Positions 54,694 to 63,565 are shown, counted from the stretch's first letter. The stretch: DNA of 64,000 nt from Haloactinomyces albus (GCF_031458135.1 NZ_JAVDXW010000001.1:1302001-1366000), one strand, 5' to 3'. Notes: a model not told the origin generated them from the sequence alone. Numbers and translations: made by a program.

Positions 54694-55053
54694 CTAATTG
54701 AGCGCGCGCAAGGCCCCGGTCAGCCGGGACCATGAGGTAGGCCCCAGGGGAATCGGCGTTTCCAGCAGCTCACGCCGGGTGGCCCAACGCTCGAAGACGA
54801 CCGTGCCGAAGGGGGGCACAGAAGCGATCAGTGCCAGCACCAGAACACGGAACTTCCAGCGCAGCGGCCCGTACACGAGCAGGCTCGCCACCACGTAAGC
54901 GGTGAACACCATGCCGTGGATCCACCCGAAGATCGTGACGCCCAGCGGCTGCCCCAGTCCGTATTTGAATACCATACCGATCAGCAGGCCCGCCCAGGAA
55001 AACGCCTCGGCGATCGCGATCAGGCGGAACCATCCAACATACGTTCTCAGCAC
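54694..55053 (-). CDS. DUF3817 membrane protein, second copy
   Basis: A 119-residue protein with three hydrophobic segments (RLIAIAEAFSWAGLLIGMVF, GWIHGMVFTAYVVASLLVY, VLVLALIASVPPFGTVVF). It shares the DUF3817 markers FRLIAIAEAFSW, HGMVFTAYV and VPPFGTVVFERWATRR with the copy at 14601-14993. GTG 55053 is the best start; the longer frame to 55353 is Cys/Pro-rich and not family-like. Function unknown. Confidence 0.85.
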   Translation of the reverse strand: MLRTYVGWFRLIAIAEAFSWAGLLIGMVFKYGLGQPLGVTIFGWIHGMVFTAYVVASLLVYGPLRWKFRVLVLALIASVPPFGTVVFERWATRRELLETPIPLGPTSWSRLTGALRALN

Positions 55054-55401
55054 GCACTCACCGTATCCTGCGCACGGTTCGGTCGATTCTTCAGGTCTCC
55101 GGGCCCACCACCCTGCCGAACCCGAAAAATCCGCCCCGACCAGGAAAGAAGCACTGTGGCAACAGCACGCACCGAACATTACGGGGCGGCTGCACCATCG
55201 TGCTCCCCCACGCGGTGGGCACCCGGCCGAAGGGTGATGACACGGCGGTGCGCCGCCGCCCACCAGCTTTTCGGGCGAACCGCCACAGCACTCCTCCCCC
55301 CTCGGGTTAGTGTCGCCCGGACAGGTGACAACTGCGACCGAGAGTGGGCACACTCGACGCTCGCACAGGTGTCATACGCCGTCAGCGAAGGAAGGGGCGC
55401 C
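55054..55401. other. intergenic region between divergent DUF3817 and TipAS-domain genes
   Basis: 348 bases with no gene that I can support. A GTG at 55156 with an AGGAAAG site could extend the downstream protein by 82 residues, but the encoded text is Arg/Ala/Pro-rich and unlike its family. Promoters for both flanking genes should be here. Confidence 0.4.
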
Positions 55402-55836
55402 GTGCAGCCGGTGCAGGACAACTCCGATCTTCGGCGGGCCGAAGCCGCACAGGACGGCACCGCGCTGATCGGCTACATCGACCCGGAACGGACCGACCGC
55501 ATCGGGGTCCCGGACCAGCCGGGCCACAACCGTGCCGGCGCCGACACGATCGGGCAGGACTGGAATCGGATCAGCGATCACATCGCCGAACTGTTCAGCG
55601 CCGGCGTGGCCGAGAACGATCCCCGCACTCTGAAGGTGATCGGCGAACACTATCGCTGGATCTGCCACTTCTGGACACCCGATCACGAATCCTACATTCG
55701 GCTCGCGCGGATGTATGTGAGCCAACCGAAGTTCCGCAAGCGCATCGAACGCAGGAGACCCGCGGGGCTGGCCGCCTACCTGCGCGATGCGATGATCGCC
55801 TACGCCTGGGCACACCTCCAGTCGACCGCCTTGTAA
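55402..55836 (+). CDS. stand-alone TipAS antibiotic-recognition-domain protein
   Basis: A 144-residue protein whose C-terminal 100 residues match the TipAS ligand-binding fold: ISDHIAELFSAGVAENDPRT, VIGEHYRWICHFWTPDHESY, IRLARMYVSQPKFRKRIE and GLAAYLRDAMIAYA. In TipAL of Streptomyces this domain follows a MerR DNA-binding half and binds thiopeptides. Here no MerR part exists, so it could bind and sequester a peptide antibiotic or have drifted in function. Starts at GTG 55402 after GAAGGAAGGGG. DinB is 71 bases downstream. Confidence 0.8.
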   Translation: MQPVQDNSDLRRAEAAQDGTALIGYIDPERTDRIGVPDQPGHNRAGADTIGQDWNRISDHIAELFSAGVAENDPRTLKVIGEHYRWICHFWTPDHESYIRLARMYVSQPKFRKRIERRRPAGLAAYLRDAMIAYAWAHLQSTAL

Positions 55837-55907
55837 CCGGTGAGTCGCGGGCACCGAGCGACACGGCGGCGACCTCTGCGTGCTCGATGTCGGCCGTATC
55901 CCGTTCA

Positions 55908-57263
55908 ATGGTGCGCGTGAAGCGATGGGTGTTGCACATGGACATGGACGCGTTCTTCGCGTCCGTGGAGCAGTTCACCCGGCCGACGATTCGTGACCGT
56001 GCGGTACTCGTGGGAGGGCTGGGACCGCGCGGCACCGTCGCAGGCGCCAGCTACCGGGCTCGCGAGTACGGCGCGCGCTCGGCGATGCCGATGTCGGAGG
56101 CACGGCGCCGTTGTCCGGTCGCCGTGGTGCTACCTCCCCGCTTCCGCCTGTACCAGGCGGTCAGCAAGCAGGTCTTCGAGATCGTGCGCCAGGCCTCGGA
56201 GCACGTGGAGCAGGTCTCGGTCGACGAGGCTTTCCTGGAGCCCGACGCACTGGCAGGAGCCTCGGCCGGGACCGTGCAGGAGTTCGCCTCCCGGCTGCGC
56301 ACGGCGGTGCTCCGGCAGGTCGGAGTGACCGCCTCGGTCGGCGCGGGCTCCGGTAAACAACTCGCCAAGATCGCCTCGGGACTGGCCAAACCGGACGGCG
56401 CGCGGATCGTCCCGCCGGAGCAGGAAGAGGAACTGCTGTCCGGTCTTCCGGTACGCAAACTCTGGGGCATCGGACCGATCACCGAGTCGAAACTGCATCG
56501 CATCGGAGTGCGCACGATCGGCGATCTCGCCGCACTGCAACTCGGTGATGTCATCTCACTGCTGGGGCAGGCGCACGGTGTCGAGCTGCATCGGCTCGCC
56601 CGGGGTATCGACGAACATCCGGTGGCCGAGCGCGGTGAAGCCAAGCAGGTCAGTGCGGAGACCACATTCGACATCGATATCACCGATCCCGTGAAGCTGA
56701 CCTCGGAAGTCACCGGAATGGCCGAGGCGGCCCACCGGCGACTGGTGGCCTCGGGTCGCGCTGCACGCACGGTGACGGTCAAGGCACGCGACTCCACATT
56801 CGCCACGAGCAGCCGAGCGGAGACCCTGCCGACGGCGACGAGTGATTTTCCCGCACTGGCCGCGGCGGCCCGGCGGCTCGCACCGGTGGCAGCGCCGCCG
56901 GGAACACCGGTGCGGCTGGTGGGCGTGTCGTACTCGGGCTTGGCCGCGTGGGAGCAGGAATCCCTGTTCGGAAACCCGGCCGATGGGCAATCGCCATCCG
57001 GTGCGGCCGAGACGCAGGCTTCGGCCACAGCACCGCAGGTCTCGCACGATCCGGAGACCGGGGCACCACATGCCCGACGATGGCAAGCAGGTGACGATGT
57101 TCACCATGCCGAGTGGGGACACGGCTGGGTGCAGGGCTCCGGGATCGGCCGGGTCACCGTTCGGTTCGAGACGGCCCGCACCGGCCGCGGACCCACCCGC
57201 ACCTTCGCAGTCGACGATCCCGCACTCTCCCCGGCCAACCCTCTCGCCAGCCTCGGGTGGTGA
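55908..57263 (+). CDS. dinB: DNA polymerase IV (DinB-type translesion polymerase)
   Basis: A 451-residue Y-family polymerase. Catalytic motifs: VLHMDMDAFFASVEQ near residue 10 and VEQVSVDEAFLEPDAL near 105, both with the metal-binding acids. RAVLVGGLGPRGTVAGASYR, SVGAGSGKQLAKIASGLAKP and LWGIGPITESKLHRIGVRTI (helix-hairpin-helix) follow, with a little-finger domain after. The last about 90 residues (DDVHHAEWGHGWVQGSGIGR, VTVRFETARTGRG) are an extra C-terminal domain seen in actinobacterial DinB. No canonical beta-clamp motif was spotted. ATG 55908 is chosen; GTG 55911 and 55917 are alternatives. Confidence 0.93.
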   Translation: MVRVKRWVLHMDMDAFFASVEQFTRPTIRDRAVLVGGLGPRGTVAGASYRAREYGARSAMPMSEARRRCPVAVVLPPRFRLYQAVSKQVFEIVRQASEHVEQVSVDEAFLEPDALAGASAGTVQEFASRLRTAVLRQVGVTASVGAGSGKQLAKIASGLAKPDGARIVPPEQEEELLSGLPVRKLWGIGPITESKLHRIGVRTIGDLAALQLGDVISLLGQAHGVELHRLARGIDEHPVAERGEAKQVSAETTFDIDITDPVKLTSEVTGMAEAAHRRLVASGRAARTVTVKARDSTFATSSRAETLPTATSDFPALAAAARRLAPVAAPPGTPVRLVGVSYSGLAAWEQESLFGNPADGQSPSGAAETQASATAPQVSHDPETGAPHARRWQAGDDVHHAEWGHGWVQGSGIGRVTVRFETARTGRGPTRTFAVDDPALSPANPLASLGW

Positions 57264-57268
57264 GAAAG

Positions 57269-57306
57269 CAGGGGCTGAAGTTTCAGGGAGAACTTCAGCC
57301 CCTGCC
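57269..57306. terminator. 15-base perfect hairpin between convergent genes
   Basis: GCAGGGGCTGAAGTT (57269-57283) and its exact complement (57292-57306) with an 8-base loop, 5 bases past the dinB stop and 19 bases past the stop of the minus-strand gene. Probably bidirectional. It lacks the TTTCKCGCGAAA core of the other palindromes. Confidence 0.85.
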
Positions 57307-57325
57307 AAGCCCGACCGGACACGTC

Positions 57326-58156
57326 CTACTGCGGGGGGAGTTCGCGCCGGTAGTGGCCGATCCACTTCTGCGGTGCGACATCCTGCACGGCATGTTCCAG
57401 GTGACGAGGCAGGCGGCTCAGCGGGGGCAGGTGGAAGCGGTAGCGGATACCGGGCAGTCCGGGCATGGGTGCGGGTTCCTCGACCCGCCAGCGTTCGAAT
57501 TCGGGATGCCGATGGACGAACGCCGAATCGGCCGGATAGAACTCGAAGGCCCGGCGGCGATCCGGCGGCACCATGCGCTTCTGCTGGATCGGGGGCAGCG
57601 AGCCGACCCCGGCCGCGACGATCTCGTCCCAGGGAACACCGAAGACCTCACCTCTGGTCCGCGCGTAGAGCGCACCGCGATCCAGGAGGAACCCCCTGCT
57701 GCTCAGCGTTCCCTTCGCCGAGGCCAGGAACCACAGGAAAATCGCACCGAACACGATCTGCCAGATCCACAACCACACACTGCCACCGCTGCCGGACAGC
57801 GCTGCCGCGCACAGGACGGTGAGAAATCCGCTGATACCGCCACCGACCAGCAGATTGCGGAAGGCGGCGGCACTGACGTCGACATCGCGTGCCTCGACAC
57901 CCAGCATCGGAGCAGGCGCCGCGGGCACGTCCTGGTCCTTGGCGTAGGTCTTCGTTGCCGGACCGGAGGCGTGCGGGCGCTGCTCCGGGTACTGCGCCGT
58001 GGCCCGATGGGGCGATTGAGCCCGCTGGGCCACGGTGGGCTGCTCGGGCGCCGCCCGCCGTGGGACGGTCGCCCGTTGCGTGTCCACCCGATCGGTGCCC
58101 CTGCGATTGTCACCCACGCGATCGGCTCGCTGCCATCCGCCCGGAAGCCACTTCAT
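57326..58156 (-). CDS. two-span membrane protein of unknown function
   Basis: A 276-residue protein. The first 95 residues are polar, Arg/Gln/Pro-rich and disordered. Two membrane helices follow (LLVGGGISGFLTVLCAAAL and VWLWIWQIVFGAIFLWFLAS, about residues 110-155). The C-terminal 110 residues form a soluble beta-containing domain (FLLDRGALYARTRGEVFGVP, WDEIVAAGVG) reminiscent of a PH-like membrane domain. No catalytic motif. Starts at ATG 58156 (MKWLPGGWQR). Confidence 0.7.
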   Translation of the reverse strand: MKWLPGGWQRADRVGDNRRGTDRVDTQRATVPRRAAPEQPTVAQRAQSPHRATAQYPEQRPHASGPATKTYAKDQDVPAAPAPMLGVEARDVDVSAAAFRNLLVGGGISGFLTVLCAAALSGSGGSVWLWIWQIVFGAIFLWFLASAKGTLSSRGFLLDRGALYARTRGEVFGVPWDEIVAAGVGSLPPIQQKRMVPPDRRRAFEFYPADSAFVHRHPEFERWRVEEPAPMPGLPGIRYRFHLPPLSRLPRHLEHAVQDVAPQKWIGHYRRELPPQ

Positions 58157-58293
58157 GCCTGCCAGGATAGCCCGAAGAGGCACTGTTGATCTCGTTCGGT
58201 GCCCCGACCTCGGGATGTCCACCGGAGCTCTTGTGGCGTTCTCGCCCCCAAGGGGCGTAGCACTACGCAGCCACCTCCTTTTGCGCTGCCGCC

Positions 58294-58830
58294 ATGAACC
58301 CTCCGATTGCCCGACGCGAACTGCGCAATGACAGTGGAATCGCGGCCGAAGAGCCCGGCCTGGATTCAGCAGAATTCCTCGCCGACCTGGATCGTGTTGT
58401 GGACCAGGACGGGCTTCTCGGTGAGCAAGGCCAAGCACCGCTGGACACCTGCGTTCTCATTGATCTCCACGAGATCGACGCACAAGAACTGACAGCGGAT
58501 CAATACTACCTCAGCGTGATCAACATCGCCGAGCTCACGACAGGCACCCATGCCTCCGATAAACCCTCGGTACGAGCCACGCGCTTACGGCGCTTGCAAT
58601 CGGTGGGGTCCCACTTCGACCCGATTCCATTCGATACTGCTGCAGCACGCTCTTATGGTCAGGTCTTTGCGGCAGTTCAACAGGCAGGGCGTCAGCCACG
58701 AAGTCGGCTTGCCGACCTTCTGATCGCCTCGATTGCGATCGCACGGGGAATGACGTTGATCAACCGCAATCCGGACGACTTCACCGGATTGAACTCGCCG
58801 CTGACTGTCGAAGCGATCCGACTCTCGCCG
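58294..58830 (+). pseudogene. fused remnant of Phd/VapB-like antitoxin and PIN (VapC-like) toxin
   Basis: From ATG 58294, MNPPIARRELRNDSG is the start of a Phd/YefM-type antitoxin and SAEFLADLDRVVDQDG its end; about 45 residues between them are missing. The frame runs on without a stop or new start into a PIN domain, LDTCVLIDLHEIDAQEL, SVINIAELTTG, RLADLLIASIAIARGMTLIN and NPDDFTGL. Its acidic residues (D51, E80, D141, D161 of the fused frame) are all kept. The normal toxin stop near 58825 is lost; the frame continues to 60345 antisense to the thiolase gene. A fused protein might still be made, but antitoxin function is surely lost. Confidence 0.7.
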
Positions 58831-60018
58831 TCAGCTCTGCGGCACGCGCAGGATCAGGGCGTCACCCTGGCCGCCGCCACCACACAGCGCCGCCGCACCA
58901 CTGCCGCCGCCGCGTCGCTTCAGCTCCAGGGCCAGGTGCAGAGCCAGCCGGGCACCCGACATACCGATCGGATGCCCCAGCGCGATCGCTCCCCCGTTGA
59001 CGTTGACCCGATCCTCGTCGAGGCCGAGCGCACGGGTGGACACGATCCCGACCGCGGCGAAGGCCTCGTTGATCTCGACCAGATCCAGCTCTTCCGGAGT
59101 GCTGTTCTCCCGAGCGCAGGCGGCTTTGATCGCGTTCGAGGGTTGCTCGTGCAGACTCGCGTCCGGGCCTGCGACCACACCGTGCGGGCCGATCTCGGCC
59201 AGCCACGGCAATCCGAGCTCAGTCGCCTTGGCCTTGCTCATGACCACGACCGCAGCCGCACCGTCGGAGATCTGCGAGGCCGACCCGGCCGTGATCGTGC
59301 CGTCCGCCGCGAAGGCAGGCCGCAGCTTGCCCAAGCCCTCGGCCGTCGTATCGGCACGCACGCCCTCGTCGGTGTCCACCACGACCGGCTCGCCCTTGCG
59401 CTGCGGCACGGTGACCGGAGCGATTTCCTCGGCGAAGACACCGTTGGAGGCCGCCGCTGCGGCACGCTGATGCGAGCGCGCGGCGAAGGCGTCCTGCTCC
59501 TCGCGGTCGAGCCCGTGCCTGGAGTTGTACTTCTCGGTGGAGGCCCCCATCGCGACCTGGTCGAAGGCACAGAACAGACCGTCGTGGGCCATGTGGTCGA
59601 GCATCTGCACGTCGCCGTACTTGAAGCCCTCGCGCGATTTGCCGAGCAGGTGCGGCGCCTGGGTCATCGACTCCTGGCCACCGGCCACCACGATGTCGAA
59701 CTCACCGGCCCGGATCTGCTGGTCGGCCAGCGCGATCGCATCCAACCCGGACAGGCACACCTTGTTGACGGTCAACGCGGGAACGTCCATCGGAATACCG
59801 GCCGAGGCGGCGGCCTGGCGTGCGGGAATCTGCCCCACGCCTGCGGTCAGCACCTGCCCCATGATCGTGTACTGCACCTGGTCGGGCCGCACTCCCGCAC
59901 GCTCCAGCGCGGTCCTGATCGCCACACCGCCGAGCTGGGCACCCGAGAAGTCCTTCAGCGAGCCGAGCAGGCGCCCCATGGGCGTGCGCGCCCCGGCCAC
60001 GATCACGGAACTTCCCAC
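58831..60018 (-). CDS. acetyl-CoA C-acyltransferase (thiolase)
   Basis: A 395-residue thiolase. [20 protein letters not shown] opens it. The active-site nucleophile Cys is in [20 protein letters not shown] (about residue 88), then [53 protein letters not shown] with the His, and the second catalytic Cys in [20 protein letters not shown]. It starts at GTG 60018 after GGGAGG. Adjacent, divergent methylmalonyl-CoA epimerase recalls the mycobacterial fadA4 region. The last residues (RVPQS) may derive from the neighbouring PIN remnant, since thiolases usually end near ALIL. Confidence 0.95.
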   Translation of the reverse strand: MGSSVIVAGARTPMGRLLGSLKDFSGAQLGGVAIRTALERAGVRPDQVQYTIMGQVLTAGVGQIPARQAAASAGIPMDVPALTVNKVCLSGLDAIALADQQIRAGEFDIVVAGGQESMTQAPHLLGKSREGFKYGDVQMLDHMAHDGLFCAFDQVAMGASTEKYNSRHGLDREEQDAFAARSHQRAAAAASNGVFAEEIAPVTVPQRKGEPVVVDTDEGVRADTTAEGLGKLRPAFAADGTITAGSASQISDGAAAVVVMSKAKATELGLPWLAEIGPHGVVAGPDASLHEQPSNAIKAACARENSTPEELDLVEINEAFAAVGIVSTRALGLDEDRVNVNGGAIALGHPIGMSGARLALHLALELKRRGGGSGAAALCGGGGQGDALILRVPQS

Positions 60019-60172
60019 GACTACCTCCCGGTACTGCTACTGCTGATTGCCCTCCATGCTGCCCCGTCCGCATCATGCGGACCAGACCACAACCGGATAA
60101 ACGTGCCATGTGTGAGGCGGCGCACAGGAGCGCTTCTCTCGCCATGCCGCGGAGCGCGTTACGCTCCGCCGC

Positions 60173-60613
60173 ATGCAGCAGGCATTGGGCGAACTCCTCA
60201 GCAGCATCGATCACGTCGGTATCGCGGTCGCCGACCTCGACACCGCGATCGAGTTCCAGCGCGAAACCTTCGGACTCGTACTCACCCACAGCGAGGTCAA
60301 CGAGGACCAGGGGGTGCGCGAGGCCATGCTGTCCGCACCCGGTGATACCACCGGTGCCACCCAAATCCAGTTGCTCGCACCGATGCGCGACGACTCGGCC
60401 ATCGCCAAGTTCCTCGACCGCAACGGGCCCGGACTGCAGCAGCTGGCTTTTCGGGTCACCGATGTCGACGCCGCCTGCGAGGCACTACGGGACAAGGGGG
60501 TCCGGTTGCTCTTCGAGGCACCGCGCAGGGGTACGGCGAACAGCCGCATCAACTTCGTGCACCCCAAGGACGCCGGAGGTGTTCTCGTCGAGCTGGTGGA
60601 GCCCGCCCGCTGA
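60173..60613 (+). CDS. mce: methylmalonyl-CoA epimerase
   Basis: A 146-residue vicinal-oxygen-chelate protein that interconverts (R)- and (S)-methylmalonyl-CoA in propionate and odd-chain or branched-chain catabolism. IDHVGIAVADLDTAIEFQRE gives the first metal His, GATQIQLLAPMRDDSAIAKF the Gln region, GLQQLAFRVTDVDAACEALR a later strand, and SRINFVHPKDAGGVLVELVE the second His and final Glu ligand. A standard epimerase has a His in the GLQQLAFRV strand; here Gln-Leu stands where His-His/His is often seen, so metal ligation should be checked. Divergent from the thiolase gene. Confidence 0.88.
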   Translation: MQQALGELLSSIDHVGIAVADLDTAIEFQRETFGLVLTHSEVNEDQGVREAMLSAPGDTTGATQIQLLAPMRDDSAIAKFLDRNGPGLQQLAFRVTDVDAACEALRDKGVRLLFEAPRRGTANSRINFVHPKDAGGVLVELVEPAR

Positions 60614-60642
60614 GGACGGTGGTTTTCGCCTTGCCCGGGCCC

Positions 60643-61287
60643 TCATGAAGCCCGCCCCGTTCCGTGGCCCCGCGCCGGGACGCACTCCAACGCCTGCGCG
60701 ATGAAACCGACCTCGCGCTGTAGTTCGGAATCGTCATCCGTGTGCCGCGCGACGGAGTGTCGATGGTGGACGGCACGTGCGAGCAGGAGCGCTGCGGTGT
60801 CGATATCGCCGCCCGTGCCTGCGGGCAGCGCCACTTCGATCACCCGACGGATCTGGTCGACAACCCGCTCGAACCGAGCCTGCAAGGCCTCCCGCACCGC
60901 ACTGTGGGTGTCGGCCTCCCGCCAAAGCAGATGACTGAGCAGCAGTGAGGAGTCCAGTCCGGCGTCCAGGTGGCGCACCAATCCGCACAGGCTCGCCGAG
61001 ACATCCCCGTGGACGACGACTCCTTCCGGGTCCACTCTCTCCTCGGGCAGACGCTCGACCAGCGCAGCGAGCAGGTCCTGCTTGCGCCGAAAATAGTAGT
61101 GAATGAGTCCCTTCGGGACGTCGGCATGCTCGGCGATGCGCGATGTCGGGGTCGCATCGAATCCGCGGCGGGCGAACAGCTCGCCCGCCGCGACGAGAAT
61201 GCGCTCTCGCGTGGAGGCGTGCTCGTCGACGGAACCGTCTTCGGCGCCTGCACCCGGCGGTGAGTCCCGCTCGATCGCCTCCGCCAT
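60643..61287 (-). CDS. TetR family transcription regulator
   Basis: A 214-residue regulator. Residues about 25-75 form the TetR helix-turn-helix: ASTRERILVAAGELFARRGF, DATPTSRIAEHADVPKGLIH and YYFRRKQDLLAALVERLPEE. The rest is a helical ligand domain (SSLLLSHLLWREADTHSAVR, ARFERVVDQIRRVIEVALPA). I chose ATG 61287 because GGGAGGGTG lies 8 bases upstream; ATGs at 61305 and 61314 are possible. It is convergent with the epimerase gene (29-base gap). The target may be the flanking acyl-CoA genes or a remote operon. Confidence 0.9.
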   Translation of the reverse strand: MAEAIERDSPPGAGAEDGSVDEHASTRERILVAAGELFARRGFDATPTSRIAEHADVPKGLIHYYFRRKQDLLAALVERLPEERVDPEGVVVHGDVSASLCGLVRHLDAGLDSSLLLSHLLWREADTHSAVREALQARFERVVDQIRRVIEVALPAGTGGDIDTAALLLARAVHHRHSVARHTDDDSELQREVGFIAQALECVPARGHGTGRAS

Positions 61288-61505
61288 GGGTTCACCCTCC
61301 CGCATTCTTTCCACGCGGCCTCGTACCGGCCGCCCGATCCACGCACGTCTCGCGACGCTTCCCGGAACATACGACCCGGGAAGTCCGGGCCGACAACAAC
61401 ACCGAACATCACGGCGCGGCCCGGAAGTCGCCTCCGGACCGCGTCGGGATGTCCGTGCCGGAAGCCGAGGTGGCCCGCTCCCGGCACGCCCTCAATGCTG
61501 TGCCC

Positions 61506-61898
61506 TCAATGCTGTGCTGCCATGCCACCCGTCCGGTGCGCGGTTCCTGCCTCGGGAAGTGCTGCGGCTCCGGCGATCACGGCCAGTGCGCCGACCACCC
61601 ATGAGGTCCACGCAGCACCCGCGAATGCCGTATAGCCGAGCACCCACGGAGAGATGAACAGCAGTACACCGAGCAGCATGTGTGCGTACTCGCTGGTGAT
61701 GGAGCCCGGCATCGCAAGCGACCATGCACCACCGATCACCAGCAGGCCACCGAGCACGAGCATCGTCAACAACGCGCTCGCATTGGTCGCCGTCCACAAC
61801 ATCGTCGCCAGAATGAGATAGGCACCCAGCACCACGGCGACCCAGTCCTGCCAGCGCGTCCATGCCCGCGCCGACGATCCACCCGACTCACCGGCCAT
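61506..61898 (-). CDS. SPW-repeat membrane protein
   Basis: A 130-residue protein with four hydrophobic segments and the SPW-repeat features: WQDWVAVVLGAYLILATML near the start, LVLGGLLVIGGAWSLAMPGS, MLLGVLLFISPWVLGYTAF (the SPW motif) and SWVVGALAVIAGAAALPE. I chose ATG 61898 for its GGAGGTGATC site. Function is unknown in the family; members are small stress- or envelope-related proteins in actinobacteria. 61288-61505 upstream of the TetR gene is non-coding. Confidence 0.85.
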   Translation of the reverse strand: MAGESGGSSARAWTRWQDWVAVVLGAYLILATMLWTATNASALLTMLVLGGLLVIGGAWSLAMPGSITSEYAHMLLGVLLFISPWVLGYTAFAGAAWTSWVVGALAVIAGAAALPEAGTAHRTGGMAAQH

Positions 61899-62064
61899 GT
61901 CGATCACCTCCACTGACCGTCCCCTACACTGACCATAGTTGCCTTGATTGGCCAGGCGGTCAAGTACCTTTTCGCTGCTGTCATCCCCTGCGCGAGCTCC
62001 GGAAATCCGGTTCCGCCATCCATACCCACCAACAGCGGCGGCGGTCGGCAGGTAGCGTTGAGGT

Positions 62065-63549
62065 ATGGGTCTTGCCGACGATCGTGATCTGCTGCCGCTG
62101 GGATCGGGCTTCGATATCGTTCGAAAGGGTGGCTATGACCGCGCTCAGGTCGACGAGCACCTCGAACGCGTCGACGCCGACCTGAGCATCCTCACCTCCG
62201 ATCGAGACGCCGCCGTCTCCCAGGCAGGCGACCTGTCCAAGCAGCTGGAGTCGGCCCGGTCGGAGATCGAGAATCTGCGCGGTCAGATCGAGCGGCTGGC
62301 CAAGCCACCGACCACACTGGAAGGCCTCAGCGAGCGTCTGCAGCACATGCTGCGGCTGGCGCAGGAAGAGGCCACCGAGATCCGGAATCGGGCCGAGAGC
62401 GATGCGGCCGAGACTCGGTCCGAGGCCGAGACCGAGGCAGGCGAGCTGCGGAAAAGCTACGAGAACCTGATCGCCGAGATGGAAACGCGCCGCGGCGAGA
62501 TGGAAGCCGAGCACCGCTCGACGATGGAGACGGCCAAGGCCGAGGCCGAACGAATCACGCAGGAGGCGGAGGAGAACCGCAAGCGGGCCGACGAGGAGTC
62601 GCAGGCACGGCGCGAGCAGGTCGAAGAGGATTTCGAGATCGCGATGGCCGCTCGGCGTACCGAGTCCATGCAGACTCTCGCCGAACAGGAAGCCACCAGC
62701 AAGGCCGAGGCAGAACGGCGGGTGGGAGAAGCCACCGAAGAAGCCAACCGGCGCCTGCGGGAAGGTACCAACGAGGCGCACCGGCGTGTCCGGGAAGCCA
62801 CCGACGAATCGAACCGACTCGTTCGAGAGGCCACCGAGGAAGCCGAACGACTGCACCGCGAAAGCACCGAAGCAGCCGAGCGGCGGGAAAACGAGAGCAA
62901 ACAGGAAGCCGAGCGGCTGGTCACCGAGGCCACCGAGAAGTCCCACCGGATGGTTCGGGAAGCCACCGACGAAGCCACTCGACTGATCGAGGAGGCGACC
63001 CAGGAGAGCAACCGGCTTCTCCGGGAATCCCGTGCGGACGCCGAACGACGTATCGACGACACCACCCGGGAGTGTCTACGCCGTGTGGACAAGGCCGACG
63101 AGCAGGTGACCGCACTGTCCGAGCTCCGGGACACGGTGGCCGCGAAGTTGCGCGACGCCGCCGAACTGTTCGGCCGGACCACGCCGATCCTGGAGCGCAT
63201 CGACCGGGACGATGCCGACGAAACCACGCTCCGGGAAACCGCCGACGAGGCCCGTGAGCAGGCACGTCGGCAGGCCCGGGAAGTACTGGACACTCCTCGC
63301 CCCGCGCAGGAGACGGCGCAGTCCGAGGCGACCCGAACCACCGAGACGGCCCGAACCACCGAGACGGCCCAGAACGACGGAGACTCCGAGGATTCCGAGA
63401 GCTCCGAGGCCGGTTCGGACACCGGCGAGGAACCGACCGAGAGGATTCAGCGCGGCAAGGAGCGGGCGGGCGATCCGTACGATCCCCCGACGCAGCGGAT
63501 CCGGTTGCCCGTCTCCGAGGACGAGTCGACCGTGCGAACCCACGGTTGA
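62065..63549 (+). CDS. Scy/FilP-like coiled-coil cytoskeletal protein
   Basis: A 494-residue, almost wholly coiled-coil protein. The N-terminus, LLPLGSGFDIVRKGGYDRAQ, VDEHLERVDADLSIL, has the same GF-x(n)-RGY-DRxQVD motif as the proteins at 18250 and 20228. Residues 220-340 are eleven 11-residue repeats, the hendecad pattern of right-handed coils known in Streptomyces Scy and FilP. The tail (about 420-494) is Thr/Glu/Ser-rich and ends DPPTQRIRLPVSEDE. It probably builds scaffolds at hyphal tips. Starts at ATG 62065 after TTGAGGT; single gene. Confidence 0.85.
   Translation: MGLADDRDLLPLGSGFDIVRKGGYDRAQVDEHLERVDADLSILTSDRDAAVSQAGDLSKQLESARSEIENLRGQIERLAKPPTTLEGLSERLQHMLRLAQEEATEIRNRAESDAAETRSEAETEAGELRKSYENLIAEMETRRGEMEAEHRSTMETAKAEAERITQEAEENRKRADEESQARREQVEEDFEIAMAARRTESMQTLAEQEATSKAEAERRVGEATEEANRRLREGTNEAHRRVREATDESNRLVREATEEAERLHRESTEAAERRENESKQEAERLVTEATEKSHRMVREATDEATRLIEEATQESNRLLRESRADAERRIDDTTRECLRRVDKADEQVTALSELRDTVAAKLRDAAELFGRTTPILERIDRDDADETTLRETADEAREQARRQAREVLDTPRPAQETAQSEATRTTETARTTETAQNDGDSEDSESSEAGSDTGEEPTERIQRGKERAGDPYDPPTQRIRLPVSEDESTVRTHG
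62722..63084 (+). repeat. eleven tandem 33-base units encoding hendecad repeats
   Basis: The units encode VGEATEEANRR, LREGTNEAHRR, VREATDESNRL, VREATEEAERL, HRESTEAAERR, ENESKQEAERL, VTEATEKSHRM, VREATDEATRL, IEEATQESNRL, LRESRADAERR and IDDTTRECLRR. The pattern is (hydrophobic)-x-E-(A/S)-T-x-E-(A/S)-x-R-(L/R). All are in register with no insertions or deletions, while DNA identity between units is only moderate, so selection acts on the protein period. Confidence 0.9.
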
Positions 63550-63565
63550 TCCTATCTCCGGGTGG

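Noticed and set aside
62722-63084. Possible CRISPR array because of regular 33-base spacing
   Set aside because: The period is exactly eleven codons in frame, units differ in DNA sequence, and there are no identical repeats with unique spacers; it is a hendecad protein repeat.
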